Part shown: in pieces, positions 34,949 through 44,123 of the stretch | Position numbering within the stretch: position 1 is the stretch's first letter | Layout of the letters: each line of letters begins with the position of its first letter | NCBI GenBank assembly: GCA_958412345.1 | Contig: CATYSO010000009.1 | Span: 1-64,000, forward strand | Length of the DNA: 64,000 bases | Source of the DNA: an uncultured Collinsella sp. | GTDB lineage: Bacteria; Actinomycetota; Coriobacteriia; Coriobacteriales; Coriobacteriaceae | Direction of reading: 5' to 3' | Position numbers and translations under genes: made by a program | The notes under the pieces: model-generated | What the model saw: only the letters and a program-made list of their open reading frames with translations | What the model was told of the DNA's origin: nothing | Databases searched by the model: none

Positions 34949-37248
34949 ATGCGACCGAGCGCGAGCATGTGATGCCTCCGCGGCCCCTGATTCCGTGGAC
35001 GATGGCCCTGTGTGCCGGCATGTGCATGAGCTGCGTCTTGGTGCTCAACATGGCCGCTGATGCGCTGCTGAGGGAGCGGGCGCCGGCGTTCGGGCCGCTA
35101 TGGGCCATTCCCGTTGCGGCGGCGGTATTCGTTGTACTGGCTCAATCTTGTGCGCGGCTTGCCCCTTTGAAGCGGTGGCTGTATGCCGCGTCCGTCGGCC
35201 TCGTAGCGAGTGCGGTCGTCTCGGCGTGGTGGTCCGTGGATGTGCTCAGTGCCGCGAAGACGCTCGACGGTCGAGCGGCAAGCAGTCTCGAGTTTGTCGT
35301 GCAGGGTGACCCATCCATAAACGACGACGTGTATTCCTATACCTGCGAGGCACGCGCGGACGGCAAGAACTTGGCAACGGTTCGCCTATCGTGTGATCGT
35401 GAGCTCATGGTCGGGGCGCACGTGCGTGTTATCGGTCGCGTTTCACGTTTTGAGAACGATGCATATGGACGATCGCGTGTGCTCCGAGGCGAGGTGCGCA
35501 AGGTTAAAGCCGTTCGGATTATATCGGTCGATGAGGGTTCTCCGGGGCCGCTGCTTCGGCTGCGAAATGGGCTGCTTGCATCCATCGCGCCTGCGACCGA
35601 CCCGGCGCGTGCGCTCATAGCCGGTGTCGTCTGCGGTCGTTCGGCCGAGCTACGCGCACAGCCGGCGGGCGACTGGTTTTCGGTGACGGGAACGGCGCAT
35701 CTTATCGCCGTCTCGGGCAGCCATTTGGCTATCGTGGGGTTTGTAATCGAGGGTGTATTGCAGAAGATTCGGTGCTCACGTGGTCTTCAGCGGATGATAT
35801 TGGCGATAACGCTTGTGGGCTACGCTGCCTTTACGGGCGCGTCTCCCTCGGCCGTGCGCGCGTGCTGCATGGTGTTCGTGACGCTTGTCGTAAACGGCGC
35901 GGGGCGTCGTCGGCACGGCCTTTCGGCACTCTTCGTAACCATGTCCATCTTTGTGCTACTGCGGCCGACGGTGCTGTTCGAGATGGGCTTTCAGCTTTCA
36001 TGTGCCAGCGTCTTAGCCATTCTGTGCTTTTGCTCTTATGCGACCTACGCTTTGGGTGAGCTGGGCTTGCCATCGGGCGTTGCCGGCATGCTTTCCGTCA
36101 CGCTGTGCTCGCAACTGGCGACACTTCCCATTACCGTTCCCGCCTTCGGTACGTTCTCGCTCATTGCTCCGCTGGCAAATGCGGTCATCGGTCCGGTGGT
36201 GAGCGTACTGCTCGCTGTGTCGATCGTGTTGGCTCCCTTTTCGCTCGTGGGACCGTTGCGGACTTGGGCGCTCGTTGTGCCCATGATTGCCGCCCGTTGC
36301 GCGCTGTTCTTCGAGCAGCTGTTTGCCGCCGTGCCGGGTGCATCCGTGAATGTGCCGCCCGATAGCATGTGGATTTACTTAGTGCCGTGTTTGCTGGTGG
36401 TTCTGCTGGTCTGGTGGCCGCGTCCCCGTGCACGTCCTATGGCGGTGGGGCTTGTATGCCTGGTGCTTTTGGCTGCGATTCCGTACGTCTACTGGGATCG
36501 ATTTGCTCCGCCTTCGGTGACGGTGCTCGATGTGGGCCAGGCCGATGCGATTCTTATCCGCCAGGGCGGCGCAGTTGCGCTCGTCGACTGCGGACTCGAC
36601 GAGCGCGTGGTGGCGGCGTTGGTTCGCAATAACGTGCACCATATCGACGCCGTCTTTGTGACGCATTGGGATGAGGACCACTGGGGTGGTCTGCCTGCCG
36701 TGCTCGACCAGTTTTCGGTCGGAACGATTGCCGTGGCGGCGGATGCGCTGGAGGATGCTCCTGCCGAGGTATTGAACCGACCTGGCGTGGAGTATCGGCA
36801 GGTGCGCCGTGGGGATACGGTCGACATCGGCTCATTTTGCGCCCGCGTGATGTGGCCATTCGAGTCCGTGGATGGCGAGGGAAATGAGGACTCGCTTGTC
36901 CTGCTGCTCTCTTATGTTCAGGAAGGCAAGGGCCTGCGCATGCTCCTCACCGGTGATGCCGAACTCGATCAAGAACGGGAATTCGTGCAGGAGGTGGGGG
37001 ATATCGATGTCCTTAAACTTGGGCATCACGGCTCCAAGGTTTCAGTCGATGGAGAGTTGCTGGGCGTCCTGAAGCCCGAGCTTTCCCTCGCGAGCGCGGG
37101 CGAGGGGAATCGATACGGCCATCCGTCCGATGCCTGCATCGATGCCGTTAAGGAAGCGGGTGGTGTGTTCGCGTGTACCATCGAACACGGCGACATTACC
37201 GTCACACCGACTGCGAATGGCTTTGCGATGCGATGCCAGCGACCGTGA
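34945..37248 (+). CDS. comEC: DNA internalisation channel ComEC/Rec2
   Basis: Polytopic membrane protein that moves single-stranded DNA into the cell. The 767-residue product has two N-terminal membrane helices, an OB-fold-like DUF4131 region (~85-190), the competence domain with many helices (~200-510; LIAVSGSHLAI and FTGASPSAVRA motifs), and a C-terminal metallo-beta-lactamase domain with THWDEDHWGGL (from residue 573) and LGHHGSKVS. The zinc ligands appear intact, so the nuclease-like domain may be active. ATGA overlap with comEA. Confidence 0.96.
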   Translation: MNATEREHVMPPRPLIPWTMALCAGMCMSCVLVLNMAADALLRERAPAFGPLWAIPVAAAVFVVLAQSCARLAPLKRWLYAASVGLVASAVVSAWWSVDVLSAAKTLDGRAASSLEFVVQGDPSINDDVYSYTCEARADGKNLATVRLSCDRELMVGAHVRVIGRVSRFENDAYGRSRVLRGEVRKVKAVRIISVDEGSPGPLLRLRNGLLASIAPATDPARALIAGVVCGRSAELRAQPAGDWFSVTGTAHLIAVSGSHLAIVGFVIEGVLQKIRCSRGLQRMILAITLVGYAAFTGASPSAVRACCMVFVTLVVNGAGRRRHGLSALFVTMSIFVLLRPTVLFEMGFQLSCASVLAILCFCSYATYALGELGLPSGVAGMLSVTLCSQLATLPITVPAFGTFSLIAPLANAVIGPVVSVLLAVSIVLAPFSLVGPLRTWALVVPMIAARCALFFEQLFAAVPGASVNVPPDSMWIYLVPCLLVVLLVWWPRPRARPMAVGLVCLVLLAAIPYVYWDRFAPPSVTVLDVGQADAILIRQGGAVALVDCGLDERVVAALVRNNVHHIDAVFVTHWDEDHWGGLPAVLDQFSVGTIAVAADALEDAPAEVLNRPGVEYRQVRRGDTVDIGSFCARVMWPFESVDGEGNEDSLVLLLSYVQEGKGLRMLLTGDAELDQEREFVQEVGDIDVLKLGHHGSKVSVDGELLGVLKPELSLASAGEGNRYGHPSDACIDAVKEAGGVFACTIEHGDITVTPTANGFAMRCQRP

Positions 37249-37280
37249 CGACGTCGTTGGCGTGTGGTGGGCCCCTGGGC

Positions 37281-37286
37281 TAGAAT
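37281..37286 (+). promoter_or_regulatory. Possible -10 box of holA
   Basis: TAGAAT lies 40 bp before the holA start, in the 78-bp comEC-holA gap. The -35 is unclear. A separate promoter would let the essential holA be expressed when comEA-comEC is off. Confidence 0.3.
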
Positions 37287-37326
37287 GGCACGGAACGAAT
37301 ACGAAGGCCTGCGGGAGGGGAGCGCA

Positions 37327-38289
37327 ATGTCCGAAACCGGTTTGCTGCCGGCATATCTGATCGTCGGTACCGACGGAGTTAAGCGCGACCACGCCGTCTC
37401 GCGTATGAAAGCGCGTCTGGAAAAGTCGGGTATGGTCGAGTTCAACCTCGACGAGCGAGACATGACCAAGGACCCCGATATCAAGTCCATTATCGGATCG
37501 CTTAACACCTTTCCGATGGGCAGCGAGTTTCGTCTGGTAATCCTCGATGGCTGCTCAAAGCTCGCCAAGGCGGTCTCGGAGCCGCTCGTTGGGTATCTGG
37601 CGAGTCCCAGCCCAACAACGGTCTGCCTCATCATCGCCGACTCACTTGCCAAGAATACGCGCCTGTATAAGGCAATCGCCAAGATCGACAAGAAGGCTAT
37701 CGTCGATTGCTCGGGTACCAAGCGCTGGGAACTGCCGCGCCGTGTTCAGCAGATGGCGACGCAGCGCGGTAAGTCGATTTCGACGGCGGCCGCCGAGGAG
37801 CTCGTCTCGCGTTCGGGCGAAAACACGCGCATGCTCGATAACGACTTGGCTAAGCTTGCCCAGATGGTCGAGGCGCCCCAGATTGAACTTGCCGATGTTG
37901 AGCGCTGGATTGTACGTACGGCCGAGGTCCAACCCTGGGACTTCCTCAACGCCGTCTCGGCTCGCGATATGCGGCGTTCGCTCGAGCTCTTTAAGCTCCT
38001 GCCCTCCAAGAGCTACGTGTGGACTTACACATTGCTGTGCGGTCGCATCCGTGAGCTGATCGTCGCCAAGGCGCTTGATGCGCGCGGACAGGGTCGCGAG
38101 CTGGCCGCAACGCTCAAGCTCCAGTCCTGGCAGGTCAAGAATCACCTTACCTGGGCGCGTCGTTTTTCGATGACCGAGCTCGTCGCAGCGCTCGAGGGTG
38201 CCGTTGATGTGGAGCTCGCGCTCAAGGGTTCGGCAGATTCTGAGACGGCGCTTTTGCTCTGGATTACGTACATCTTGAGAAAATCGTGA
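37327..38289 (+). CDS. holA: DNA polymerase III delta subunit
   Basis: Opens the sliding clamp as part of the clamp loader. The 320-residue product has the N-terminal AAA-like fold (YLIVGTDGVKRDHAV) without a Walker A lysine, as usual for delta, and a C-terminal collar domain. ATG 37327 follows GGGAGGGGAG; the longer frame upstream lacks a ribosome site. The comEA-comEC-holA-rpsT order is common in Gram-positive genomes. Confidence 0.93.
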   Translation: MSETGLLPAYLIVGTDGVKRDHAVSRMKARLEKSGMVEFNLDERDMTKDPDIKSIIGSLNTFPMGSEFRLVILDGCSKLAKAVSEPLVGYLASPSPTTVCLIIADSLAKNTRLYKAIAKIDKKAIVDCSGTKRWELPRRVQQMATQRGKSISTAAAEELVSRSGENTRMLDNDLAKLAQMVEAPQIELADVERWIVRTAEVQPWDFLNAVSARDMRRSLELFKLLPSKSYVWTYTLLCGRIRELIVAKALDARGQGRELAATLKLQSWQVKNHLTWARRFSMTELVAALEGAVDVELALKGSADSETALLLWITYILRKS

Positions 38290-38338
38290 TGATACCTGCC
38301 TATTTGACAAATTCGTTCTATCCCTTTGAGGGGGAGCG

Positions 38339-38347
38339 TGCTATAGT
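38339..38347 (+). promoter_or_regulatory. rpsT extended -10 promoter
   Basis: TGC-TATAGT is an extended -10 element 76 bp before the rpsT start. A perfect TTGACA at 38304-38309 lies 32 bp upstream, too far to pair with it, and has no -10 of its own at 17 bp. Confidence 0.6.
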
Positions 38348-38422
38348 AGGCGCTTGCATGACCTCACCGTGTCTCAGAGGTGTCATACATTTTTTGCAAG
38401 GAACTCGAAAGGAACTCCAGAA

Positions 38423-38689
38423 GTGGCAAACATCAAGTCTCAGAAGAAGCGTATCCGCACCAATGAGGCAGCTCGCATGCGTAACAAGGCTGTCAAGTCC
38501 GAGCTCAAGACGCTGACCAAGCACGTCCAGTCCGCCGTCGCCGAGGGCGACGCCGAGAAGGCCCTGGCTGCCCTCAAGACCGTCACCAAGCGTCTCGACA
38601 TGGCTGCCGCCAAGCATGTTATCCACAAGAACCAGGCTTCCAACCGCAAGTCCGGTCTTGCCAAGCTCGTGAACAGCATCAACGCCTAA
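38423..38689 (+). CDS. rpsT: 30S ribosomal protein S20
   Basis: S20 binds 16S rRNA early in 30S assembly. The 88-residue, Lys/Ala-rich three-helix protein begins MANIKSQKKRIRTNE and ends with the ASNRKSGLAKLVNSI segment. The start is GTG 38423 with AAAGGAAC upstream; a weak GTG start with a leader is in line with known autogenous control of rpsT in other bacteria. Confidence 0.96.
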   Translation: MANIKSQKKRIRTNEAARMRNKAVKSELKTLTKHVQSAVAEGDAEKALAALKTVTKRLDMAAAKHVIHKNQASNRKSGLAKLVNSINA

Positions 38690-38723
38690 GTTGTAAATTT
38701 CACACCACACAGATTACGCGCAT

Positions 38724-38760
38724 AAATGGAGCCTGTTTTATGGAACAGGCTCCATTTTTT
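38724..38760 (+). terminator. rpsT terminator
   Basis: A perfect 14-bp stem (38724-38737 with 38744-38757) with a 6-nt loop, ending in T6. Confidence 0.95.
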
Positions 38761-38772
38761 GTACCGCTCGGG

Positions 38773-38778
38773 TAAGAT
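38773..38778 (+). promoter_or_regulatory. lepA -10 box, possibly driving a leaderless mRNA
   Basis: TAAGAT ends 7 bp before the lepA ATG, so transcription would begin at or next to the start codon. No Shine-Dalgarno sequence is visible before the ATG. The upstream CCGCTCGGGTA is shared with the region before the first dnaJ gene (42882-42892). Confidence 0.45.
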
Positions 38779-38785
38779 AGTCCGC

Positions 38786-40597
38786 ATGAATACTTCAATT
38801 GACATTTCCCACATCCGCAACTTCTCGATTGTTGCGCACATCGACCATGGCAAGTCCACGATTAGTGACCGCATCCTCGAGCTCACCCATACCGTCGACG
38901 AGCGCGACATGGAGTCGCAGCTGCTCGACACCATGGATATCGAGCGCGAGCGCGGCATTACGATCAAGTCCAATGCCGTTCGCGTGTCCTATGACGCCGA
39001 CGATGGCGAGACGTATCAGTTCAATCTGATCGATACGCCGGGCCACGTGGACTTTACCTATGAGGTCTCGCGCTCGCTGGCAGCCTGTGAGGGCGCGGTG
39101 CTCGTTGTCGACGCCACGCAGGGCGTCGAGGCGCAGACCGTCTCCAACGCGACGCTCGCCATGAACGCCAATCTGGACATTGTGCCGGCCATCAACAAGA
39201 TCGACCTGCCCTCGGCCCATCCCGATGAGGTTAAGACCGAGATCGAGGATGACCTGGCGATTCCTGCCGATGATGCCGTGTGTGTCTCGGGCAAGACCGG
39301 CGAGGGCATCCATGATCTGCTGGAGTCCATTGTCTTTTTGATCTCTCCGCCCAAGGGCGATGCGAACGCGCCGCTCAAGGCACTCATCCTGGATTCGTAC
39401 TTCGACGAGTATCGTGGTGTCGTCGCCACGGTGCGCATCTTTGACGGTTCCATCAAAAAGGGCGATACCCTGCTTATGATGCAGGCCAAGGGCGACTTTT
39501 TGGTCGACGGCGTGGGCGTCAAGCGTCCTGCCGAGACCCCGGTCGACGCGCTGACGGTCGGCGAGGTCGGATATGTGGTCACGGGTCTGAAGGACCCCGA
39601 GGCCGTTCGCGTGGGCGATACCCTTACGTGGGCGTCGAACCCCTGCCCCGAGCCGCTTCCCGGTTATCGCGAGGCCAAGCCCATGGTCTATACGGGCCTG
39701 TTCCCGATCGATAATAAGGACTACGAGAACCTGCGCGACGCGCTTGATAAGCTGCACGTCAACGACCCGTCGTTGGTGTGGGAGCCCGAGACGTCGGTGG
39801 CGCTCGGTTTCGGCTTCCGCGTGGGCTTCCTGGGCCTGCTGCACATGGAAGTCGTCAAGGAACGCCTGGAGCGCGAGTTCAACCTGGACCTCATTGCCAC
39901 GAGTCCCTCGGTCGACTATCACGTCTACAAGACCGACGGCGAAATGATCGATGTCCGCAGCCCGCAGGATCTGCCCGAGGCCACGCGCATCGAGCGTATC
40001 GAAGAGCCCTACCTCAAGGCAAAGATCATCTGCCCGCCCGAGTATACGGGTGCCGTCATGCAGCTCGCCATCGAGCACCGTGGCGTCACGACCGATATGA
40101 TCCACCTGACGAGCAAATCGGTCGAGATGCGCTTTGATATGCCGCTCGCCGAGCTCATCTTGGACTTCTTCGATCAGCTTAAGAGCCGCACCAAGGGTTA
40201 CGCCTCGCTCGACTACGAGTTCAACGAGTATCGTCCCTCCGAGCTCGTCAAGCTCGACATCCTGCTTTCGGGCGACGAGGTGGACGCGCTGTCGTTTATC
40301 GTCCATAAGGACAAGGCATATGGCCTGGCCCGTGGCTTGTGCGACAAGCTCAAGGAGATCATCCCGCGTCAGCTGTTCGAGGTGCCCATCCAGGGTGCTA
40401 TCGGCAACAAGATCATCGCCCGTTCCACCGTCAAGGCGCGTCGTAAGGACGTTCTTGCCAAGTGCTACGGCGGCGATATCTCGCGTAAGCGCAAGCTGCT
40501 CGAGAAGCAGAAAGAGGGCAAGAAGCGCATGAAGGCCATCGGCTCGGTCGAGGTCCCGCAGGAGGCGTTTATGGCGATCCTCAAGGTGGACGAGTAG
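38786..40597 (+). CDS. lepA: Elongation factor 4 (LepA) GTPase
   Basis: Ribosome-associated GTPase that acts in initiation or back-translocation. The 603-residue product has the G1 motif AHIDHGKS near residue 17, DTPGHVDF (G3), NKIDLP (G4), and the LepA-specific C-terminal domain rich in Arg/Lys (SRKRKLLEKQKEGKKRM). ATG 38786 lacks a clear ribosome site and lies right behind a TAAGAT box. It heads the lepA-dus-hemW group; lepA-hemW-dnaJ proximity is conserved in Gram-positive bacteria. Confidence 0.97.
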   Translation: MNTSIDISHIRNFSIVAHIDHGKSTISDRILELTHTVDERDMESQLLDTMDIERERGITIKSNAVRVSYDADDGETYQFNLIDTPGHVDFTYEVSRSLAACEGAVLVVDATQGVEAQTVSNATLAMNANLDIVPAINKIDLPSAHPDEVKTEIEDDLAIPADDAVCVSGKTGEGIHDLLESIVFLISPPKGDANAPLKALILDSYFDEYRGVVATVRIFDGSIKKGDTLLMMQAKGDFLVDGVGVKRPAETPVDALTVGEVGYVVTGLKDPEAVRVGDTLTWASNPCPEPLPGYREAKPMVYTGLFPIDNKDYENLRDALDKLHVNDPSLVWEPETSVALGFGFRVGFLGLLHMEVVKERLEREFNLDLIATSPSVDYHVYKTDGEMIDVRSPQDLPEATRIERIEEPYLKAKIICPPEYTGAVMQLAIEHRGVTTDMIHLTSKSVEMRFDMPLAELILDFFDQLKSRTKGYASLDYEFNEYRPSELVKLDILLSGDEVDALSFIVHKDKAYGLARGLCDKLKEIIPRQLFEVPIQGAIGNKIIARSTVKARRKDVLAKCYGGDISRKRKLLEKQKEGKKRMKAIGSVEVPQEAFMAILKVDE

Positions 40598-40601
40598 GTC
40601 C

Positions 40602-41645
40602 ATGGCGCTTTCTGAATACAGCAAGCGGCTGCTGGGTGCCTATGCCGAGCAGCCGTTCCTTATGGCTCCCATGGCGGGCGTGACCGACCCCGCCTACCGC
40701 ATCATGTGCCGCCGCCGCGGTGCCAACCTTGCCTACAGCGAGATGGTGAGCGTGGCAGGCCTTGCCTATGCCAGCAACAAAACGTGGCGCCTGGTGCTGC
40801 CGGCCGACGAGGAACAGCAGATTTGTGTGCAGCTCTTTGGCTCCAAACCTGATCAGTTTGCGAGCGCCGTCGCCGCCGTCGAGGAGCGCGTTGGCGACCG
40901 CCTGTCGCTCATCGATATCAATATGGCATGCCCCGCCCGCAAGGTCGTTACCAAGGGCGAGGGTTCGGCGCTCATGCGCACGCCCGACCTGGCGGAGAAG
41001 ATCGTCGAGGCCACGGTGGGCGCGGCGCACGTGCCCGTGACCGTCAAGATCCGCAAGGGCTTTTATGCCGAGGACCGCAATGCCGCGACATTTGCCCAGA
41101 TGCTTGAGGGCGCAGGGGCTGCCGCAGTCGCCGTGCATGGTCGTTGCGCCACGCAGCTCTACACGGGCCAGGCCGACTGGTCGGTCGTCGATGAGGTTGC
41201 CGATTCTGTCGAGATTCCCGTGATTGGTTCGGGCGATGTGTTCTCGGCCGAGGACGCTGCTGAGCATCTGCACGGCTCGGGTGCCAGCGCGGTGTTTATC
41301 GCGCGCGGTATCTACGGTAATCCCTGGGTGTTCGGCGATGCCCGAGCCCTTGCACTCGATGGCACGCCGGTTCCTTCTCGCTCCTCGGTCGAGCGCCTGG
41401 AGGCTCTGCGCGAGCACCTGACGTTGACGCACGAGCTTCTGCCGCTCATGTCGCGTGCCCGCACGTACGCAAGTTGGTACTTAAAGGGCATGCCTCATGC
41501 CGCCGCCTGGCGCGCTCAGGTGGTGCGTTGCTCTACGTACGAGGAGTTCATGTCGCTGGTCGATGATATCGAGCGCGATGTGGTGGCCTGCGAGGCCGCG
41601 CTTGCCGCCGGTGAGTCGGTGCCCGCTCATCCGCTGGAGGCTTAA
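40602..41645 (+). CDS. dusB: tRNA dihydrouridine synthase
   Basis: FMN enzyme that reduces uridines in the tRNA D-loop. The 347-residue product has FLMAPMAGVTDPAYR, the catalytic Cys in INMACPARKV, the VHGR segment and GSGDVFSAED near the FMN phosphate. The DusB-type assignment rests on overall similarity to the Gram-positive branch; the exact uridine targets cannot be told. It starts 4 nt after lepA. Confidence 0.9.
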   Translation: MALSEYSKRLLGAYAEQPFLMAPMAGVTDPAYRIMCRRRGANLAYSEMVSVAGLAYASNKTWRLVLPADEEQQICVQLFGSKPDQFASAVAAVEERVGDRLSLIDINMACPARKVVTKGEGSALMRTPDLAEKIVEATVGAAHVPVTVKIRKGFYAEDRNAATFAQMLEGAGAAAVAVHGRCATQLYTGQADWSVVDEVADSVEIPVIGSGDVFSAEDAAEHLHGSGASAVFIARGIYGNPWVFGDARALALDGTPVPSRSSVERLEALREHLTLTHELLPLMSRARTYASWYLKGMPHAAAWRAQVVRCSTYEEFMSLVDDIERDVVACEAALAAGESVPAHPLEA

Positions 41646-41647
41646 GG

Positions 41648-42880
41648 GTGGCCGTTACCGCGCTGTACATGCACGTGCCGTTTTGCGCCCAAAAGTGCCG
41701 CTATTGCGACTTTGACTCGCGTAGCTTTGCTCTGTGTGATTTGGATGCTGCGCTCGATTCCTATTTTGAGCAGCTGTATGCGCGCCTCGATTCCTTTGGC
41801 GACGCCGGGGCGCTTGCGCAGGTCCGCACGGTCTATATTGGCGGCGGCACGCCGTCACTGGCTGGGGAGCGCCTGGTGAAACTTGCCCGTCGTATCTCCA
41901 TGTGGTGCAAGCCCGTTGAATTTACTTGCGAAGCCAATCCTGAGTCGCTGACCGCCGAGCTCGCCACCGCGCTTGCTGAGGCGGGTGTCATGCGCATCTC
42001 TCTGGGCGTGCAAACCCTCGACAATACCGAGCTGGCTGCTATCGGCCGCATTCACGATGCTAATCGGGCACTTGCGGCTATCGCGACGGTGAAGGACGCT
42101 GGCCTCGATGTGTCGTGCGACCTGATGTGCGGCCTTCCCGGGCAGACGGCCGCAAGCTGGCGGAGCACGCTCGATGGCGTGTTGGCGGCGGCGCCTCATC
42201 ATGTGTCGGTCTACCCGCTCACGCTCGAGGAGGGCACGCCACTCTATCGCATGGCGTGCCGTGACGAGTCGCTCGAGCCCGACGAGGATTTTCAGGCTTC
42301 GTGCATGGACGCGGCGCGTGAGCGCCTGGGTGCGGCCGGCTATCGTCCGTATGAGGTGGCAAGCTATGCGCTCGACGGCCATGAGTGCGCCCATAACATT
42401 GCCTACTGGACCGGACAGGGCTACCTGGGCCTGGGTCGTTCTGCCGCGGGCATGCTCGACGACGAGGATTTCGACCGTCTTGCAGGTTTGTTCCCCGGCG
42501 TGTCTTCTCGAGGCGATGCGTACCGCGTGCGTCTGGTGCAACGTGACGATGACGCGACGGCGTTCGAGGCCGAATATCTGTCGCAGCGCGAGGCTGTCGC
42601 CGAAGACTTGATGCTCGCTTGTCGCATGACGCGCGGTGTTGCGTCCGACTTGTTGGCTCGTGCAGCTTGCGTCATCCCAACGGGCGAGCTGGCAGCTGCC
42701 TGCGATCGCGCGCTCGAATTGGGTCTTGCCACTTGGGTGCCCGAGACGCTCTGGGGTCATGAGGGACCCTTCACTACGGCAGATGTCGTCGCGGGCCATG
42801 TTCGAGCTCGTCTGGCGCCGACCCATCTGGGCTGGCTCGATGGAAATGTTCTGTTCGAGCTGTTTTGGGATCTAGCTTAG
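41648..42880 (+). CDS. hemW: Radical SAM heme chaperone HemW (HemN-like)
   Basis: Radical SAM protein thought to bind and insert heme; formerly annotated as coproporphyrinogen oxidase. The 410-residue product has Cys13, Cys17 and Cys20 in FCAQKCRYCDFD, without the extra Cys and N-terminal extension of true HemN, and the C-terminal HemN_C domain. YIGGGTPS is the second conserved block. GTG start two bases after the dus stop. Same operon as lepA and dnaJ. Confidence 0.93.
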   Translation: MAVTALYMHVPFCAQKCRYCDFDSRSFALCDLDAALDSYFEQLYARLDSFGDAGALAQVRTVYIGGGTPSLAGERLVKLARRISMWCKPVEFTCEANPESLTAELATALAEAGVMRISLGVQTLDNTELAAIGRIHDANRALAAIATVKDAGLDVSCDLMCGLPGQTAASWRSTLDGVLAAAPHHVSVYPLTLEEGTPLYRMACRDESLEPDEDFQASCMDAARERLGAAGYRPYEVASYALDGHECAHNIAYWTGQGYLGLGRSAAGMLDDEDFDRLAGLFPGVSSRGDAYRVRLVQRDDDATAFEAEYLSQREAVAEDLMLACRMTRGVASDLLARAACVIPTGELAAACDRALELGLATWVPETLWGHEGPFTTADVVAGHVRARLAPTHLGWLDGNVLFELFWDLA

Positions 42881-42890
42881 GCCGCTCGGG

Positions 42891-42896
42891 TAGAAT
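42891..42896 (+). promoter_or_regulatory. Possible -10 box of the dnaJ pair
   Basis: TAGAAT sits 42 bp before the first dnaJ ATG and is preceded by CCGCTCGGG, as before lepA. No HrcA CIRCE or HspR HAIR repeat was seen in this gap. Confidence 0.35.
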
Positions 42897-42938
42897 TACC
42901 GGAATATATACGCTGCTGTGAGCAGGAGGTTGCCGCGC

Positions 42939-44042
42939 ATGGCGACGATGAACGAAAAAGATTACTACGAGATTCTGGGTGTCTCCAAGGACGCCACCTC
43001 GCGTGATATTCAAAAGGCCTTCCAGCAAAAGGCCCGTAAGCTCCATCCGGACGTCAATAAAGAGCCGGATGCCGAGGAAAAGTTTAAAGAGGTTTCCGAG
43101 GCCTACGCCGTGCTTTCGGATGAGCAAAAACGTGCGCGCTACGACGCCATGCGTTCTGGCAATCCCTTTGCCGGTGCTCCTACGGCTTCGCCCTATGGTG
43201 GCGGCTACGCCGGCAACACGGGCTATGGCAATCCCTTTGAGGGCGGCTTTCCCTTTGGTGGCGCCTGGGGCCAGCAGCGTCGCGGCCAGGCTGCCTACAA
43301 TCCCGAGAACGGCGCCAACGTGGTCGTTGATATCAAACTCGACGCCAAGGAGGCCAAGGGCGGTGCCCGCAAGACCGTCCGCTACACGCGTTTCGACACC
43401 TGTAGCAACTGCGGCGGCTCGGGCTCCGTTTCGTCTGAGCATGCCCATACCTGCCCGAGCTGCGGCGGTCGCGGCCACATCGACGTCGACCTGTCCTTCC
43501 TTTTTGGCGCCGGCACGTTCCAGTCGGTCTGCCCCGAGTGCGGCGGTTCCGGCAAGGTCGTCGCCGACCCCTGTCCCGATTGCGGCGGCAGCGGTCGTAC
43601 CCGCGTGACCTCCGAGCAGACGATCGAGTTTCCCGCCGGCACCCACGACGGAGACGAAGTGCGTATCCCCAACATGGGCCACGCCGGCACCAACGGCGCT
43701 TCGGGCGGTGACTTGATCGGACGTGCACATGTTGAGGCCGAGCGCTTGGAAGGCAAGGCCCGTACTGGCTTTTACCTGATGGGCATCGTGGCGCCGTTTT
43801 TGGTGCTGTCGGCCATCTCGGGCGTGTTCTCGGCCTTTGCCGTGATGTGCTTTATCCCCTTTACCATGGGCCTGTTCATGGTGCTTTCGGACGGTGTGCT
43901 TCATCGCAGCCTGCTGTGGTGGAAGCGCGGTGCGATGCAGTTTGCCAACGGTTTTGCCAACGGCTTCATGTTCGCGCTCGTGTCGGTTTGGTTCGCGAGC
44001 TGCTCGCAACGGGCCATGCTTTCGCCGTATCAAATGCAATAA
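42939..44042 (+). CDS. DnaJ-type co-chaperone with C-terminal membrane domain
   Basis: The 367-residue product starts as a type I J-protein: J-domain with HPD (36-38), a Gly/Phe-rich segment (~75-120), and four CxxCxGxG zinc repeats (from residue 155: CSNCGGSG, CPSCGGRG, CPECGGSG, CPDCGGSG). After part of the first substrate domain the sequence turns hydrophobic at about 278 (FYLMGIVAPFLVLSAISG) and continues with two to three membrane helices to the end, replacing the usual C-terminal domain and dimerisation region. ATG 42939 follows AGGAGG. A normal dnaJ follows. It may place DnaK activity at the membrane; this is inference. Confidence 0.88.
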   Translation: MATMNEKDYYEILGVSKDATSRDIQKAFQQKARKLHPDVNKEPDAEEKFKEVSEAYAVLSDEQKRARYDAMRSGNPFAGAPTASPYGGGYAGNTGYGNPFEGGFPFGGAWGQQRRGQAAYNPENGANVVVDIKLDAKEAKGGARKTVRYTRFDTCSNCGGSGSVSSEHAHTCPSCGGRGHIDVDLSFLFGAGTFQSVCPECGGSGKVVADPCPDCGGSGRTRVTSEQTIEFPAGTHDGDEVRIPNMGHAGTNGASGGDLIGRAHVEAERLEGKARTGFYLMGIVAPFLVLSAISGVFSAFAVMCFIPFTMGLFMVLSDGVLHRSLLWWKRGAMQFANGFANGFMFALVSVWFASCSQRAMLSPYQMQ

Positions 44043-44123
44043 CATCAAACCCTTTGTTTGCGGTCGGCCCAGCTTGGGTATAGGACGCACTGTGACAATA
44101 ATGAAAGTCGGAAGGATTCGGTC

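Noticed and set aside
38304..38309. Perfect TTGACA as rpsT -35 box
   Set aside because: It is 32 bp from the TATAGT box and no -10 sequence lies 15-19 bp downstream of it.
38795..40624. A 609-codon open frame antisense to lepA
   Set aside because: Codon-bias shadow of lepA; no recognisable motif.
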